DNA from: Aquabacterium sp.
GTDB taxonomy: Bacteria; Pseudomonadota; Gammaproteobacteria; Burkholderiales; Burkholderiaceae_C
Assembly: GCF_029946005.1 (NCBI RefSeq)
Contig: NZ_JAQSDR010000041.1
Span: 1-64,000 of the forward strand
Length of the DNA: 64,000 nucleotides
Direction: 5' to 3'
Shown: positions 1-7,947 of the stretch, in pieces
Layout of the letters: each line of letters opens with the position of its first letter
How positions within the stretch are numbered: position 1 is the first letter of the stretch
Made by a program: the position numbers and the translations under genes
The notes under the pieces: generated by a model
Database searches by the model: none
What the model was told of the DNA's origin: nothing
Seen by the model: the letters and a program-made list of their open reading frames with translations, nothing else

Positions 1-161
1 GGCGCGGCGTCAATCATGTCGTAGGCCTTGGCCTCGCCACCAAACTTCTTGGCCAACACGGTGGTGATCGCTGCGGTCAGCGTCGTCTTGCCGTGGTCCA
101 CGTGACCAATGGTGCCGACGTTGACGTGCGGCTTGGTTCGTTCGAATTTAGCTTTTGCCAT
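1..161 (-). CDS. tuf: Elongation factor Tu, N-terminal part (runs off window)
   Basis: GTP-dependent carrier of aminoacyl-tRNA to the ribosome. The 53 visible residues begin [20 protein letters not shown] and continue into the G1 motif GHVDHGKT, which is typical of bacterial EF-Tu. The start is fixed by AGGAG about 9 nt upstream of the ATG at 161. It is the last gene of a minus-strand unit tRNA-Tyr, tRNA-Gly, tRNA-Thr, tuf, the usual betaproteobacterial arrangement. The rest of the gene lies outside the window. Confidence 0.97.
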   Translation of the reverse strand, partial: MAKAKFERTKPHVNVGTIGHVDHGKTTLTAAITTVLAKKFGGEAKAYDMIDAA

Positions 162-214
162 GTTTCGCGCTCCTAGCGGCTTTAGTCAGCCGAGAGAATT
201 GAAGAAGAAAGGTG

Positions 215-289
215 TGGTGCCCATGGGCAGGATCGAACTGCCGACCTCCCCCTTACCAAGGGGGTGCTCTACCACTGAGCCACATGGGC
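215..289 (-). tRNA. tRNA-Thr (anticodon GGT)
   Basis: On the minus strand a full cloverleaf can be folded: acceptor stem GCCCATG/CATGGGC, D-arm with CTCAGTGGTAGAG, anticodon arm CCCCC-TTGGTAA-GGGGG, T-arm with GTTCGATCC and an encoded CCA end. It decodes ACC/ACU and lies just upstream of tuf. Confidence 0.96.
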
Positions 290-422
290 ATCGACACGGG
301 TCTGGGCGCTGCTTGACGACTGCTGTAACAGCCACCACAACACCCACACCAGTGCCGACCACGGCCACCCAAATTTGGGAAGACCGCTAGCTTATCACGC
401 GAACCATGACAGAACCGCGACT

Positions 423-496
423 TGGAGCGGGAGACGGGGATCGAACCCGCATCATTAGCTTGGAAGGCTAAGGTTCTACCATTGAACTACTCCCGC
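423..496 (-). tRNA. tRNA-Gly (anticodon TCC)
   Basis: The minus-strand cloverleaf has acceptor stem GCGGGAG/CTCCCGC, anticodon loop CTTCCAA, T-loop GGTTCGATCC and an encoded CCA end. It is the middle tRNA of the Tyr-Gly-Thr-tuf unit. Confidence 0.96.
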
Positions 497-533
497 CCGG
501 GAGTGATTCACGATCACGTGATTTTGTTTGCCT

Positions 534-619
534 TGGTGGAGGGGACAGGATTCGAACCTGTGTACGCGTAAGCGGGCAGATTTACAGTCTGCTGCCTTTA
601 ACCACTCGGCCACCCCTCC
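534..619 (-). tRNA. tRNA-Tyr (anticodon GTA)
   Basis: This is an 86-nt class II tRNA with a long variable arm (CCGCTTACGCG region), anticodon stem-loop CAGACTGTAAATCTG, T-loop GGTTCGAATCC, acceptor stem GGAGGGG/CCCCTCC and an encoded CCA. It is the first gene after the promoter at 634-663. Confidence 0.96.
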
Positions 620-633
620 GAGGCAAGCCCTAG

Positions 634-663
634 ATTATATCACACAAGGTGACGGCTCATCAA
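634..663 (-). promoter_or_regulatory. Sigma70 promoter of the tRNA-Tyr/Gly/Thr-tuf unit
   Basis: On the minus strand a consensus -10 TATAAT (639-634) is preceded by TTGATG (663-658) with an 18-nt spacer. Transcription would start a few bases upstream of tRNA-Tyr, which ends at 619. No other promoter-like element of this quality is seen before the tRNAs. Confidence 0.75.
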
Positions 664-684
664 GTTGTGCTGAATTTTTGCCAA

Positions 685-1731
685 TCAAGCCGGCACGGCC
701 TGGGGCTCCGGCTTGCGCCAGAGCGTCGGGGCCTCGATGAAATGCCAGCAAATCCAGGCCAGGCCGGTGACGAGGACCAGCAGCAGCGCCACCCCACCCA
801 GCGGCGATGCCTTGAACACGCCGAAGTGCACCAGCACTTGGATGATCGGAAAATGCAGGATGTAGATGCCGTATGAAAAGTCCCCATGGCGGGTGACCGA
901 TCCCAGGTAGCGCAAGTTGTGCGCTGCCCAGGACACGCAGGCGGACAGGGCCAGTGGGTAGAGGAAGACGCCGAACGTGGGGCGGGTCTGGTCCGATTGG
1001 TAGGCCAGCAGCAGCAGGGCCAGGCCCAGGACCCCCAGGCGCCAGCCCAGTCGCCGCAGGGCCTCGCGCTCGCAGTAGCACCAGGCGCCCGGCAGGAAGA
1101 ACATCAGCTGGCCGGGCATCTGTTTGGCCAGCTCGAAATAGCCGCTTTTGCCAGTGCTGTAGGCGAGGTGCACGAAGACGCCCCACCACAGGCAGGAGGC
1201 GATGAAGCCCAGGCCCAGCACCAGGTGGTGGCCAAAGCGGCGCGTGAGCCACAGGATGGCGGGCACGATGGCGTAGAACATCAACTCGACCTTGATGGTC
1301 CACAGGGCACCATTGACAGGCGCCCCCGGCATGGGGTTGTTGACGAACACCCCGGGTAGGCTGGGCTGCAGGAAATTCAGGAAACTGAGGTTGGCCACCA
1401 AGTATTGCCACCAGGCTTTGCCGAAGTAATCAGCGGCAGGCAGGGTGCTGATCAGGCTGCCCAGGAGTGCGCAAGCCAGGACCACGGCCGCGTAGGCGGG
1501 GACGATGCGGCGCAGGCGCTTGGCCGTGTACTCACCCAAGGAGGGCGTGCGTTCACAGCTCATGAACACCAGGTAGCCACTGATGACGAAAAAGGTCGCC
1601 AGGGCGATTTTCGTGTCGGCCCAGAGGAGGAAGGACAAGGCGGGCTCGCGGGACAGGTCCACCACGTGCAAAGCCATGACGCCCGCTGCAGCGATCAGGC
1701 GCAAGAGGTCGAAGTTGTTGTGGCGGTTCAT
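685..1731 (-). CDS. Acyltransferase family 3 membrane protein of the exopolysaccharide locus
   Basis: A 348-residue polytopic membrane protein of the acyltransferase-3 (OafA/YrhL-like) family, which moves acyl groups, often acetyl, onto surface sugars. The N-terminus NNFDLLRLIAAAGVMALHVV carries the family's usual D-x-L-R...H pattern, and about ten hydrophobic segments follow. The start ATG (1731) overlaps the stop of the upstream flippase gene as ATGA, which fixes the start and suggests translational coupling. It is the last gene of the minus-strand polysaccharide cluster, so it probably decorates the polymer. The exact acyl donor and target cannot be read from the sequence. Confidence 0.88.
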   Translation of the reverse strand: MNRHNNFDLLRLIAAAGVMALHVVDLSREPALSFLLWADTKIALATFFVISGYLVFMSCERTPSLGEYTAKRLRRIVPAYAAVVLACALLGSLISTLPAADYFGKAWWQYLVANLSFLNFLQPSLPGVFVNNPMPGAPVNGALWTIKVELMFYAIVPAILWLTRRFGHHLVLGLGFIASCLWWGVFVHLAYSTGKSGYFELAKQMPGQLMFFLPGAWCYCEREALRRLGWRLGVLGLALLLLAYQSDQTRPTFGVFLYPLALSACVSWAAHNLRYLGSVTRHGDFSYGIYILHFPIIQVLVHFGVFKASPLGGVALLLVLVTGLAWICWHFIEAPTLWRKPEPQAVPA

Positions 1732-3149
1732 GCGGAGAAGGGTTTCCAGGGCTTGAGCCAGGCGGCCAAGACCATGAGACAGAACAAGCCTGCGGCGGCC
1801 GAGGCCGCCAGGCGAATCAAGGGGACTGTCGGCCACCAGGGCAGCAGGAATGCGGCGCTCACCCCCAAGGACAGGGCGCCAGCCAGTAACAGGGTCGGCA
1901 GGCGCACCCTCGTCCACAGCCGGTTGAAATGCAGGAGCAGGCCGCCATTGACCAGCACCCCCAGCAACAGTGCCATGGCCATGCCTTGGGCGCCATACAA
2001 CCAGGCCAGCAAAGGCAGGGTGAGCGCCTGCGCGACATTGCCGGAGGTCTCGCACACGAAGGGCAGGCGGGTGTCGCCCGCCGCGTAGTTGTAGCGGGCC
2101 AGGAGGGTGTTCCAGCCAGCCAGCACCAGGGCCACGGCGTACCAGCCCAGCAAAGGCGCCAGGATGGCCGTGCCTTGCACATTGGGGAACAGCAGCGCCA
2201 CGATGGCCTGGGCGGACAGCAACAGGCCGACCGCCGCCGGGGTGGTGACCAGGGTGTTGAGGGCGAGGCCCTGGCGCAGCAGGGGCAAACGGTCGGCGGC
2301 GGCGCCCTTGCTCATCAGGCCCAGCAAGACCTGGTTGACCGACATCAAGGCCACCAGCGGCAGGTTGACCAGCTTGCGGGCCAGGTTCAGCACGGTGACC
2401 ACGCCTTCGCCCAGGTAGGAAGCGACCATGCGTTCCAGCAGCATCAGGCCTTGGCCCATGAGGGCGCTGCCGAGCAAGGGCCCGACTCGGGTCGACAACT
2501 CACGCGCGGTGGGCGCATGCCAGCGGATCGCTCGCAGCACCAGGCCCTGGGCGCGAACCGCAGGGATCATCAGCAAGGCCGTGGTAACACTGCCGACCAC
2601 AAAGGTCCAGGCCAGCGAAGGCTCCAGTGATTGCGATTGGTGCAGGGCCAGGTAGATGACCACGGGCAGGTTGTAGACCAGCGACGACAGCCCGGCCAGC
2701 AGGAAGCGGCCCTGAGCCTGCAAAGGCACGCTCCACAGGGCTTGCAGGAGCAGGCCGGGCAGGCTCCAGGCCAAAATCTGCAGGGCTTGCTGGGTCACGG
2801 GTCGAAGGTTAGGCGCCAGGCCGGGGCCCACGAGCCTGACCCACCACTCGGCGCCCAAGGACAGGACCAAGGCCAGCACCAGGCCAAGCAAACCCACGCA
2901 GAACGTGGCCCGCCCCAACCAGGCCATGCGCTCGGATTCGCTGCGCGCCTGGAAGAGGGCCATCCAGGCGGACGACAGCAAGCCCCCGGCCAGGATGATG
3001 CGCAGCGCTTCGGGGATGAAGAGCGCGATCAGGAAGCCGTCGGTGCGGGCGTCCGCACCCCACGAGGCCACGAGCAGCCACTCGCGGCCCAAGCCAGCGA
3101 TGAGGCCCAGCAGGGTCACCAGGGTCAGGAGTCCGGCCGAGCCGAGCAT
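1728..3149 (-). CDS. MurJ/MviN-family flippase, probably for the polysaccharide repeat unit
   Basis: A 473-residue integral membrane protein with about 13-14 hydrophobic segments. The N-terminal block (TLLGLIAGLGREWLLVASWG, then ADARTDGFLIALFIPEALR) is the signature region of the MurJ/MVF branch of MOP flippases rather than of classical Wzx. The family translocates undecaprenyl-linked precursors across the inner membrane. Its place inside an exopolysaccharide cluster suggests it flips the repeat unit, and the housekeeping murJ would lie elsewhere. The stop overlaps the next gene by 4 nt (ATGA). It starts 19 nt after the upstream acetyltransferase gene. Confidence 0.85.
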   Translation of the reverse strand: MLGSAGLLTLVTLLGLIAGLGREWLLVASWGADARTDGFLIALFIPEALRIILAGGLLSSAWMALFQARSESERMAWLGRATFCVGLLGLVLALVLSLGAEWWVRLVGPGLAPNLRPVTQQALQILAWSLPGLLLQALWSVPLQAQGRFLLAGLSSLVYNLPVVIYLALHQSQSLEPSLAWTFVVGSVTTALLMIPAVRAQGLVLRAIRWHAPTARELSTRVGPLLGSALMGQGLMLLERMVASYLGEGVVTVLNLARKLVNLPLVALMSVNQVLLGLMSKGAAADRLPLLRQGLALNTLVTTPAAVGLLLSAQAIVALLFPNVQGTAILAPLLGWYAVALVLAGWNTLLARYNYAAGDTRLPFVCETSGNVAQALTLPLLAWLYGAQGMAMALLLGVLVNGGLLLHFNRLWTRVRLPTLLLAGALSLGVSAAFLLPWWPTVPLIRLAASAAAGLFCLMVLAAWLKPWKPFSA

Positions 3150-3168
3150 GGTCAGCGCGCCTTCAGCT

Positions 3169-3996
3169 TCAATGCAGCAAGGTGAACAAGCCTTTGGCGC
3201 CCACCTTGTAGTTCAGGCCGCGGGCGCGGGTGCCCACGGTTTTGCCGCCCTGCCCGGCCACGATGGCGTAGGGCTCGACCTTCTTGCCCACGGTGGTGTT
3301 GGCAGAGACAACGGCGCCTTCGCCGATGTGGGCTCCGGGCAGGATGATGGCACGCGAGGTGATCCAGGCGTAGTCGTCGATGCGCACGGGCGCGGAGACC
3401 GACCAGAACTCGGGCGCGTCCAGGTCGTGCGCACCGGCCACGATCAGCACGTGTGAGGCGATGGCGACGTGGTTGCCGATGGTCAGGCCCGAGCGGGCGT
3501 CGATCTGGCAATGCCAGCCGATGCAGGTGTCATCGCCAATGACCAGACTTTCAACGCCGAGCACTTCGGTGTTGCGCCAGATGCTGGAGCCCTTGCCGAT
3601 CTTGGCGCCGCCCAATCGCAGCCAGGCCAGGCGCACGTTGTGGCTGGGGATCTTGTTGATGAGGATGTTGTAGATCTGTTCCCAGATGCGGCGCAGGCGG
3701 TCGACGATGGTGGGCCAGTTGCGGCCGTAGTCGGGCACCTTGCGGCCGGGCACTTCATCGAACAGCATGACGAACAAGTCGCGCGCCAGCAGGTGGGGGA
3801 TGCGTTTGCGGATGTCCAGCGAGCAGATGTGCAGCACGACGTCTTCCGGGCCCTTACCTTTGGACTCGAAGAAGAGGTCGTTCTGCAGGCCCCACTCGTA
3901 GGCGTCGTCGAGCTGAGCCGGGTCGGCTTTCAAGCGGGCCGCGTATTCAGGCAATCGGGGGCGCAGGTTCGTGCTGTGGAGGATGCGGTGTTTCAT
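3169..3996 (-). CDS. Left-handed beta-helix (hexapeptide-repeat) acetyltransferase
   Basis: A 275-residue protein whose C-terminal half (about residues 125-260) has hexapeptide-type repeats (IGKGSSIWRNTEVLG, IGDDTCIGWHCQID, IGNHVAIASHVLIVAGAHD), like WcaF/maltose O-acetyltransferases. The His in GAHD is at the position of the catalytic histidine of such enzymes. The N-terminal ~120 residues are an alpha-rich extension not typical of WcaF. It likely O- or N-acetylates a sugar of the exopolysaccharide in the cytoplasm. The ATG overlaps the stop of the upstream polymerase gene (ATGA, 3996-3993). Confidence 0.85.
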   Translation of the reverse strand: MKHRILHSTNLRPRLPEYAARLKADPAQLDDAYEWGLQNDLFFESKGKGPEDVVLHICSLDIRKRIPHLLARDLFVMLFDEVPGRKVPDYGRNWPTIVDRLRRIWEQIYNILINKIPSHNVRLAWLRLGGAKIGKGSSIWRNTEVLGVESLVIGDDTCIGWHCQIDARSGLTIGNHVAIASHVLIVAGAHDLDAPEFWSVSAPVRIDDYAWITSRAIILPGAHIGEGAVVSANTTVGKKVEPYAIVAGQGGKTVGTRARGLNYKVGAKGLFTLLH

Positions 3997-5375
3997 GGGC
4001 GGGCAACTGACGTGGATGACGGCACGGGCGCTTTGGCGGTTTGCAGGCTGATGGCCAGGATCAACCAGAACAGCGAGATCAACACCTGGGTGAAGCTGAA
4101 GTAATGGTCGATGAAGCCCGTGGCCAAAGCCGCAAGGACCGTGCCGACCGTGGCGATGCGCATCCCGTTATCGGCGTTGACGACGGCAAAGTTGCCGGGC
4201 AGGCGCACCTGGCGCCACCAAGCCGTGGTGACGGCGATGAACAGCAGCATGCCGGGCAGGCCCAGCTTGTACCAATAGTTGAGCCAGAGGTTGGAGATGC
4301 CGTAGACCCCATTGGCCGTGGCAGGCGTGTCGGCCTTGAAGCCCATGCCCAGCGGGTAGCGGATCACGGCTTCGGGGAAGTGCAGGTACTCCTCGAAGCG
4401 CACGCCAGTGCTGACATCGTTGGACGAGAACAGCGAGGCGAAGCGTTGCTGGGCAGGGGGGTACAGCGCCAGCAGGGCGGCCGCCAGAAGGAGCGACAAC
4501 AGCAGACCGCGAACCGCGTAGGGCGTCTTCTTGATCGCCAGCCAGGCCACGAACACGCCCAGGCTGAGCAGCGCGCCGCGTGAACCACTGAACACGATGC
4601 CCGCCGCGCCGCCCACCGCCACGAACAAGCCCAGGGCGCGGCGCCAGCCATGCTGGACAACCGCGTAGAACATGCCCAGTGGCACCGCCAGCAAAAGCGC
4701 GCCGCCTGTGGAGTTGGGGTGCACCCAAGGCGATGCCATGCGGGTGGGGTCGGCGGTGAGGATGTCCTGGATGGCGTCCGGGCGGGCGTAGTGCAGCGCG
4801 GTCAGGAAGGCGACCATCCTCATGGGATCGCGCCCCATGAAGAAGAAGCTCAGCGAAATGGCCAGCAGGCCTGCGAAGCCCAGCAGCAGGCACAGCAGCA
4901 GGCGATCCCGCGTGCGCTGATCGGGCGTGAGCAGCGGCACCAGGAAGACCGGCGAGACGTTGAGCAACCAGCGGACCCAGTTGACCGGGCCGACGCCTTC
5001 GGCCTGGACCATGAACTGGCCCGCCACCAAGGGCACGATGCTCCAGGCCACGAAACGCATCATGGCGCGCTCGGTGGGGTTGTCGGGCCAGGGTGGCAAC
5101 TTGCCGCCCAGCCATTGGAAGAACACGCCGCCCCAGGTGAGCGCCAGGATGGCCTCGGAAGTGGTGATTCTGGCGCCCAAGGTGATGGTCATCCACGGCA
5201 GGGCCGGGGCCAGCAGGCAGAACAGCAGCAAGCCGCGCAAAGGCTGGGTCACGATGTAGACGGCGAAGGCCAGGGCACCGGCTGCCAGCATGCCCAAGGG
5301 CGCGCCGCCCACCAGCATCAGCAAGGCGAACAGTGCGCCCATGGCCGCCGGGAAGACCGTGGACGCACCGATCAT
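3993..5375 (-). CDS. O-antigen ligase/Wzy-like polysaccharide polymerase
   Basis: A 460-residue protein with about 12 predicted membrane segments and a large loop around residues 330-390 containing SSNDVSTGVRFEEYLHFPEA, the layout of Wzy/WaaL (PF04932-type) proteins. The short motif HPNSTGGALLLAVPLG before a central helix is also typical. It would polymerise lipid-linked repeat units on the periplasmic side. The start at 5375 (MIGASTVF) is chosen because its ATG overlaps the stop of the preceding glycosyltransferase as ATGA; the frame is open further upstream but would run deep into that gene. Confidence 0.83.
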   Translation of the reverse strand: MIGASTVFPAAMGALFALLMLVGGAPLGMLAAGALAFAVYIVTQPLRGLLLFCLLAPALPWMTITLGARITTSEAILALTWGGVFFQWLGGKLPPWPDNPTERAMMRFVAWSIVPLVAGQFMVQAEGVGPVNWVRWLLNVSPVFLVPLLTPDQRTRDRLLLCLLLGFAGLLAISLSFFFMGRDPMRMVAFLTALHYARPDAIQDILTADPTRMASPWVHPNSTGGALLLAVPLGMFYAVVQHGWRRALGLFVAVGGAAGIVFSGSRGALLSLGVFVAWLAIKKTPYAVRGLLLSLLLAAALLALYPPAQQRFASLFSSNDVSTGVRFEEYLHFPEAVIRYPLGMGFKADTPATANGVYGISNLWLNYWYKLGLPGMLLFIAVTTAWWRQVRLPGNFAVVNADNGMRIATVGTVLAALATGFIDHYFSFTQVLISLFWLILAISLQTAKAPVPSSTSVARP

Positions 5376-6589
5376 GCGGCCACCTTGGCAGCTTGCAAGC
5401 TTTGGTACACCGCCTCCAGTTGGCTGGCCGAGCGGGCCCAATCGAACTGCTGGGTGACGTGGTCACGGGCGGCCAGGCCCATGGCGCGGGCTGGCGCGGG
5501 GTTGGCCAGGGTTTGCGCAATGGCCTGGGCGATGGCTTCTGGTGTGTCGGCCACCAGGGCATGCACACCTGCCGTCGCCTTCAAGCCGGAGAGCCCTTCG
5601 GCGGTGCTGATTAGCGGCAGGCTGGCGGCCATGGCTTCCAGCACCTTGAGCTTGGAGCCGCCGCCGTAGCGCAGTGGCGCCAGGAAGGCGGCCGAGCGCG
5701 ATTGCACCTCGGTCAGGTCGGGCACGTAGCCCAGCCATTCGATGCGGGGGTCGGTGAAGCGCTGGCGCCAGGCTTCTGGCAAGCCGTGGCCGCAGATGCG
5801 GAAGCGAGCGTCTGGCACCAGTTGCCAGACGCGGGGCCAGATCTCGGTGAGTGCCCATTCGACCGCATCGACGTTGGGCGCGTACTCGTAGTTGCCGACG
5901 AAGAGCACGCAGCGCGAGGCCGCATCAGGCTGCACGTGCGCAAAGCCGCGTGTGTCGACCCCATTGCTGACGACGTGTGCGGGGCGGCCGCTGAGCTGTG
6001 ACAGCGTCTGTGCATCCGACTCGGTGACGGCCACGATGGCGGCCGCGCGCGACAGCACCTCGCGCTCCCACCGGCGGGCGCGGAATTGGTCGTAGCGGGC
6101 CAGGCTGCGCAAGGGTGCAGGCCATTTGCCGTAGGTGGCCGCGCCCAGCTCGGACTCGACGTTGTGCTCGGTGATGATGAAGGGCTGTGCGGTGCGGCTC
6201 AGCTCGGCACCAAAAGGCTCGAAGCCGTAGCTGTGCTCGACCTGGATGGCATCCCAGGGGCCTTGCTTCAGCAACTGCGCAAAGCGCTGCGCCAGGGCCG
6301 GCGCATGGCCGTTGACGGTGGCCAGCAAGGGCAGCGACGAAGTGGCTGCGTGCCACAGCGTGAGCGGGTGGCGAAGGGGTCGCCGTGGCAGCACGATGAG
6401 CTCTTCCAGCAGCGGGGCCAGGGTCTTGAGCACCTCGTCGTCGGCGGGCGTTTTGGACTGCACCAGCAAGGTGATGCGGTGGCCGCGCCCGGCCAGCTCG
6501 CGCAGCAGGTGGAACTGCCGCGCCTTGCCGCCGCTGGTGATGGGCCAGGGCAGGTAGGGCAAGGTCCACAGCAGGCGCAGCGGCTTCAT
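5372..6589 (-). CDS. GT4-type glycosyltransferase of the exopolysaccharide locus
   Basis: A 405-residue two-domain (GT-B) glycosyltransferase. The N-terminal segment LPYLPWPITSGGKARQFHLL matches transferases often found in exosortase/PEP-CTERM-linked EPS loci. A C-terminal nucleotide-sugar binding region carries the E-x7-E-like motif around APLRYGGGSKLKVLEAMAAS. It would add a sugar to the lipid-linked repeat unit at the inner face of the membrane. The start at 6589 (MKPLRLLW) forms ATGA with the upstream glycoside hydrolase gene. Donor and acceptor sugars cannot be inferred. Confidence 0.87.
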   Translation of the reverse strand: MKPLRLLWTLPYLPWPITSGGKARQFHLLRELAGRGHRITLLVQSKTPADDEVLKTLAPLLEELIVLPRRPLRHPLTLWHAATSSLPLLATVNGHAPALAQRFAQLLKQGPWDAIQVEHSYGFEPFGAELSRTAQPFIITEHNVESELGAATYGKWPAPLRSLARYDQFRARRWEREVLSRAAAIVAVTESDAQTLSQLSGRPAHVVSNGVDTRGFAHVQPDAASRCVLFVGNYEYAPNVDAVEWALTEIWPRVWQLVPDARFRICGHGLPEAWRQRFTDPRIEWLGYVPDLTEVQSRSAAFLAPLRYGGGSKLKVLEAMAASLPLISTAEGLSGLKATAGVHALVADTPEAIAQAIAQTLANPAPARAMGLAARDHVTQQFDWARSASQLEAVYQSLQAAKVAA

Positions 6590-7947
6590 GCGTGGCTGAG
6601 GATCTGCAGGGCGGTGTCCACGGGCACGCGCAACTCGCCGTTGGCGTCGGCCTTCAGGGCCTGTTGGCCGCCATTGAGTGGGCGGTGCAAGGTGGCTTTT
6701 GGAACGCCTTTGAGCTTCAAGGTGCCCGGCTTGTCGGCCCAGACCATCCACAGTTTTTGCCCATCCGGTTGGCGCCAGGCGATGCTGATCAAGCCCTCCG
6801 GCTTGTCGCCAACGATGGCTGGTGGCGTGCCTGGCTCAATGCGTGGGCCGCAGATCTTCAAGAAACGCTGCAGCGCGAAGTACACCGGCTTCGGGTCACC
6901 GTTTTCGCGCAGCAGGCCGTAGTGCTGATCCCGTGCGCTGGCGCGCTTGTCCAGGTCGGACAGGGTGAACAGGAAGACGCGGTCGTAGTCCAGCGCGGCC
7001 ATCAGGGCCAGGCGGCGCAGGGTCAGGTCGGCCTGGCCTTGTTCGCCCACGATGGGTTGCTCTTCTTTCGGGCCGTCGTAGCTGGACCAACCCCATTCGG
7101 TGGCCCAGATCTGCTTGACCTTGGCGCCGCGCAACCATTGGTGGGCGGGCACCACCCGTTTGACGAAATCGCGACCATCCTGCTCGGAGCCTTCGGCCGT
7201 GGCGGTGTAGGGGTGGTAGGCGATGATCAGGTCGAGGTTGAAGGCACCCAGCTTGCCCATGGCCTCGATCATCAAACCGTTCTGGCCGGTCATCTCGCTG
7301 AAGTAGGCCATGCCGGCCATCGCGATGGGCTTGGCGGGCACCGTGGCGCGCAGGCCTTGCACGCTGGCCAGCAGCAGGCGGCCATAGCCTTCGGGATCGG
7401 TCTTGGGCGCCCAGAAACCAGGAATATTGGGTTCGTTCCAGACCTGCCAGACATCGACCTGCGGATAGCGCTTGGCCAGCATTACCATGCGCTGCGCGAA
7501 CAGCACCGGGTCTTTCGGTGGGAACTTGTCGAAGTACTGCTCGTAGCGGTCCCCCTTGGCCACCACCGAGGCAAAGCGCGGTGTACCGACCACACTGGTG
7601 ATGTTGCGCAGGCCGGCGTCTTTCACCAGGGCCATCATGCGGTCGATGGCCTCCAGTTCGAACTGGCCTTCCTTGGGCTCCATCAGCATCCAGTGCAGGC
7701 CCAGGCGCACCCAGTTCAGGCCCAGGTCTTTCAGGCGTTCGACCTGCTTGCGCGCCATGGCGGGCTCAAACCATTGCAACTGCGCGTTGACACCGAGGAA
7801 GTCGCGCCAGACCACCGGGCGCGCGGGCTTGAGTTCCAGCGCGGGATGGGCCTTGTGGCGCCACAGGCTCAAAGCCTGGGCAGGCAAGGCGGCCAGCGCC
7901 CCGCTGCTCAACAGCAGGGCACGGCGCGAGGGAGAGGGGCTGGTCAT
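6586..7947 (-). CDS. Exported clan-A (TIM-barrel) glycoside hydrolase
   Basis: A 453-residue protein with an N-terminal export signal (RRALLLSSGALAALPAQA; the RR pair hints at Tat but the motif is imperfect). The rest is a TIM-barrel hydrolase of the GH5/GH39 type: acid/base Glu172 in WQVWNEPN and probable nucleophile Glu284 in WATEWGW, with NxxxYHPYT between. Located inside the polysaccharide cluster, it probably trims or releases polymer in the periplasm, as editing hydrolases do in alginate or Pel systems. The ATG at 7947 forms ATGA with the upstream glycosyltransferase. Substrate unknown. Confidence 0.82.
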   Translation of the reverse strand: MTSPSPSRRALLLSSGALAALPAQALSLWRHKAHPALELKPARPVVWRDFLGVNAQLQWFEPAMARKQVERLKDLGLNWVRLGLHWMLMEPKEGQFELEAIDRMMALVKDAGLRNITSVVGTPRFASVVAKGDRYEQYFDKFPPKDPVLFAQRMVMLAKRYPQVDVWQVWNEPNIPGFWAPKTDPEGYGRLLLASVQGLRATVPAKPIAMAGMAYFSEMTGQNGLMIEAMGKLGAFNLDLIIAYHPYTATAEGSEQDGRDFVKRVVPAHQWLRGAKVKQIWATEWGWSSYDGPKEEQPIVGEQGQADLTLRRLALMAALDYDRVFLFTLSDLDKRASARDQHYGLLRENGDPKPVYFALQRFLKICGPRIEPGTPPAIVGDKPEGLISIAWRQPDGQKLWMVWADKPGTLKLKGVPKATLHRPLNGGQQALKADANGELRVPVDTALQILSHA

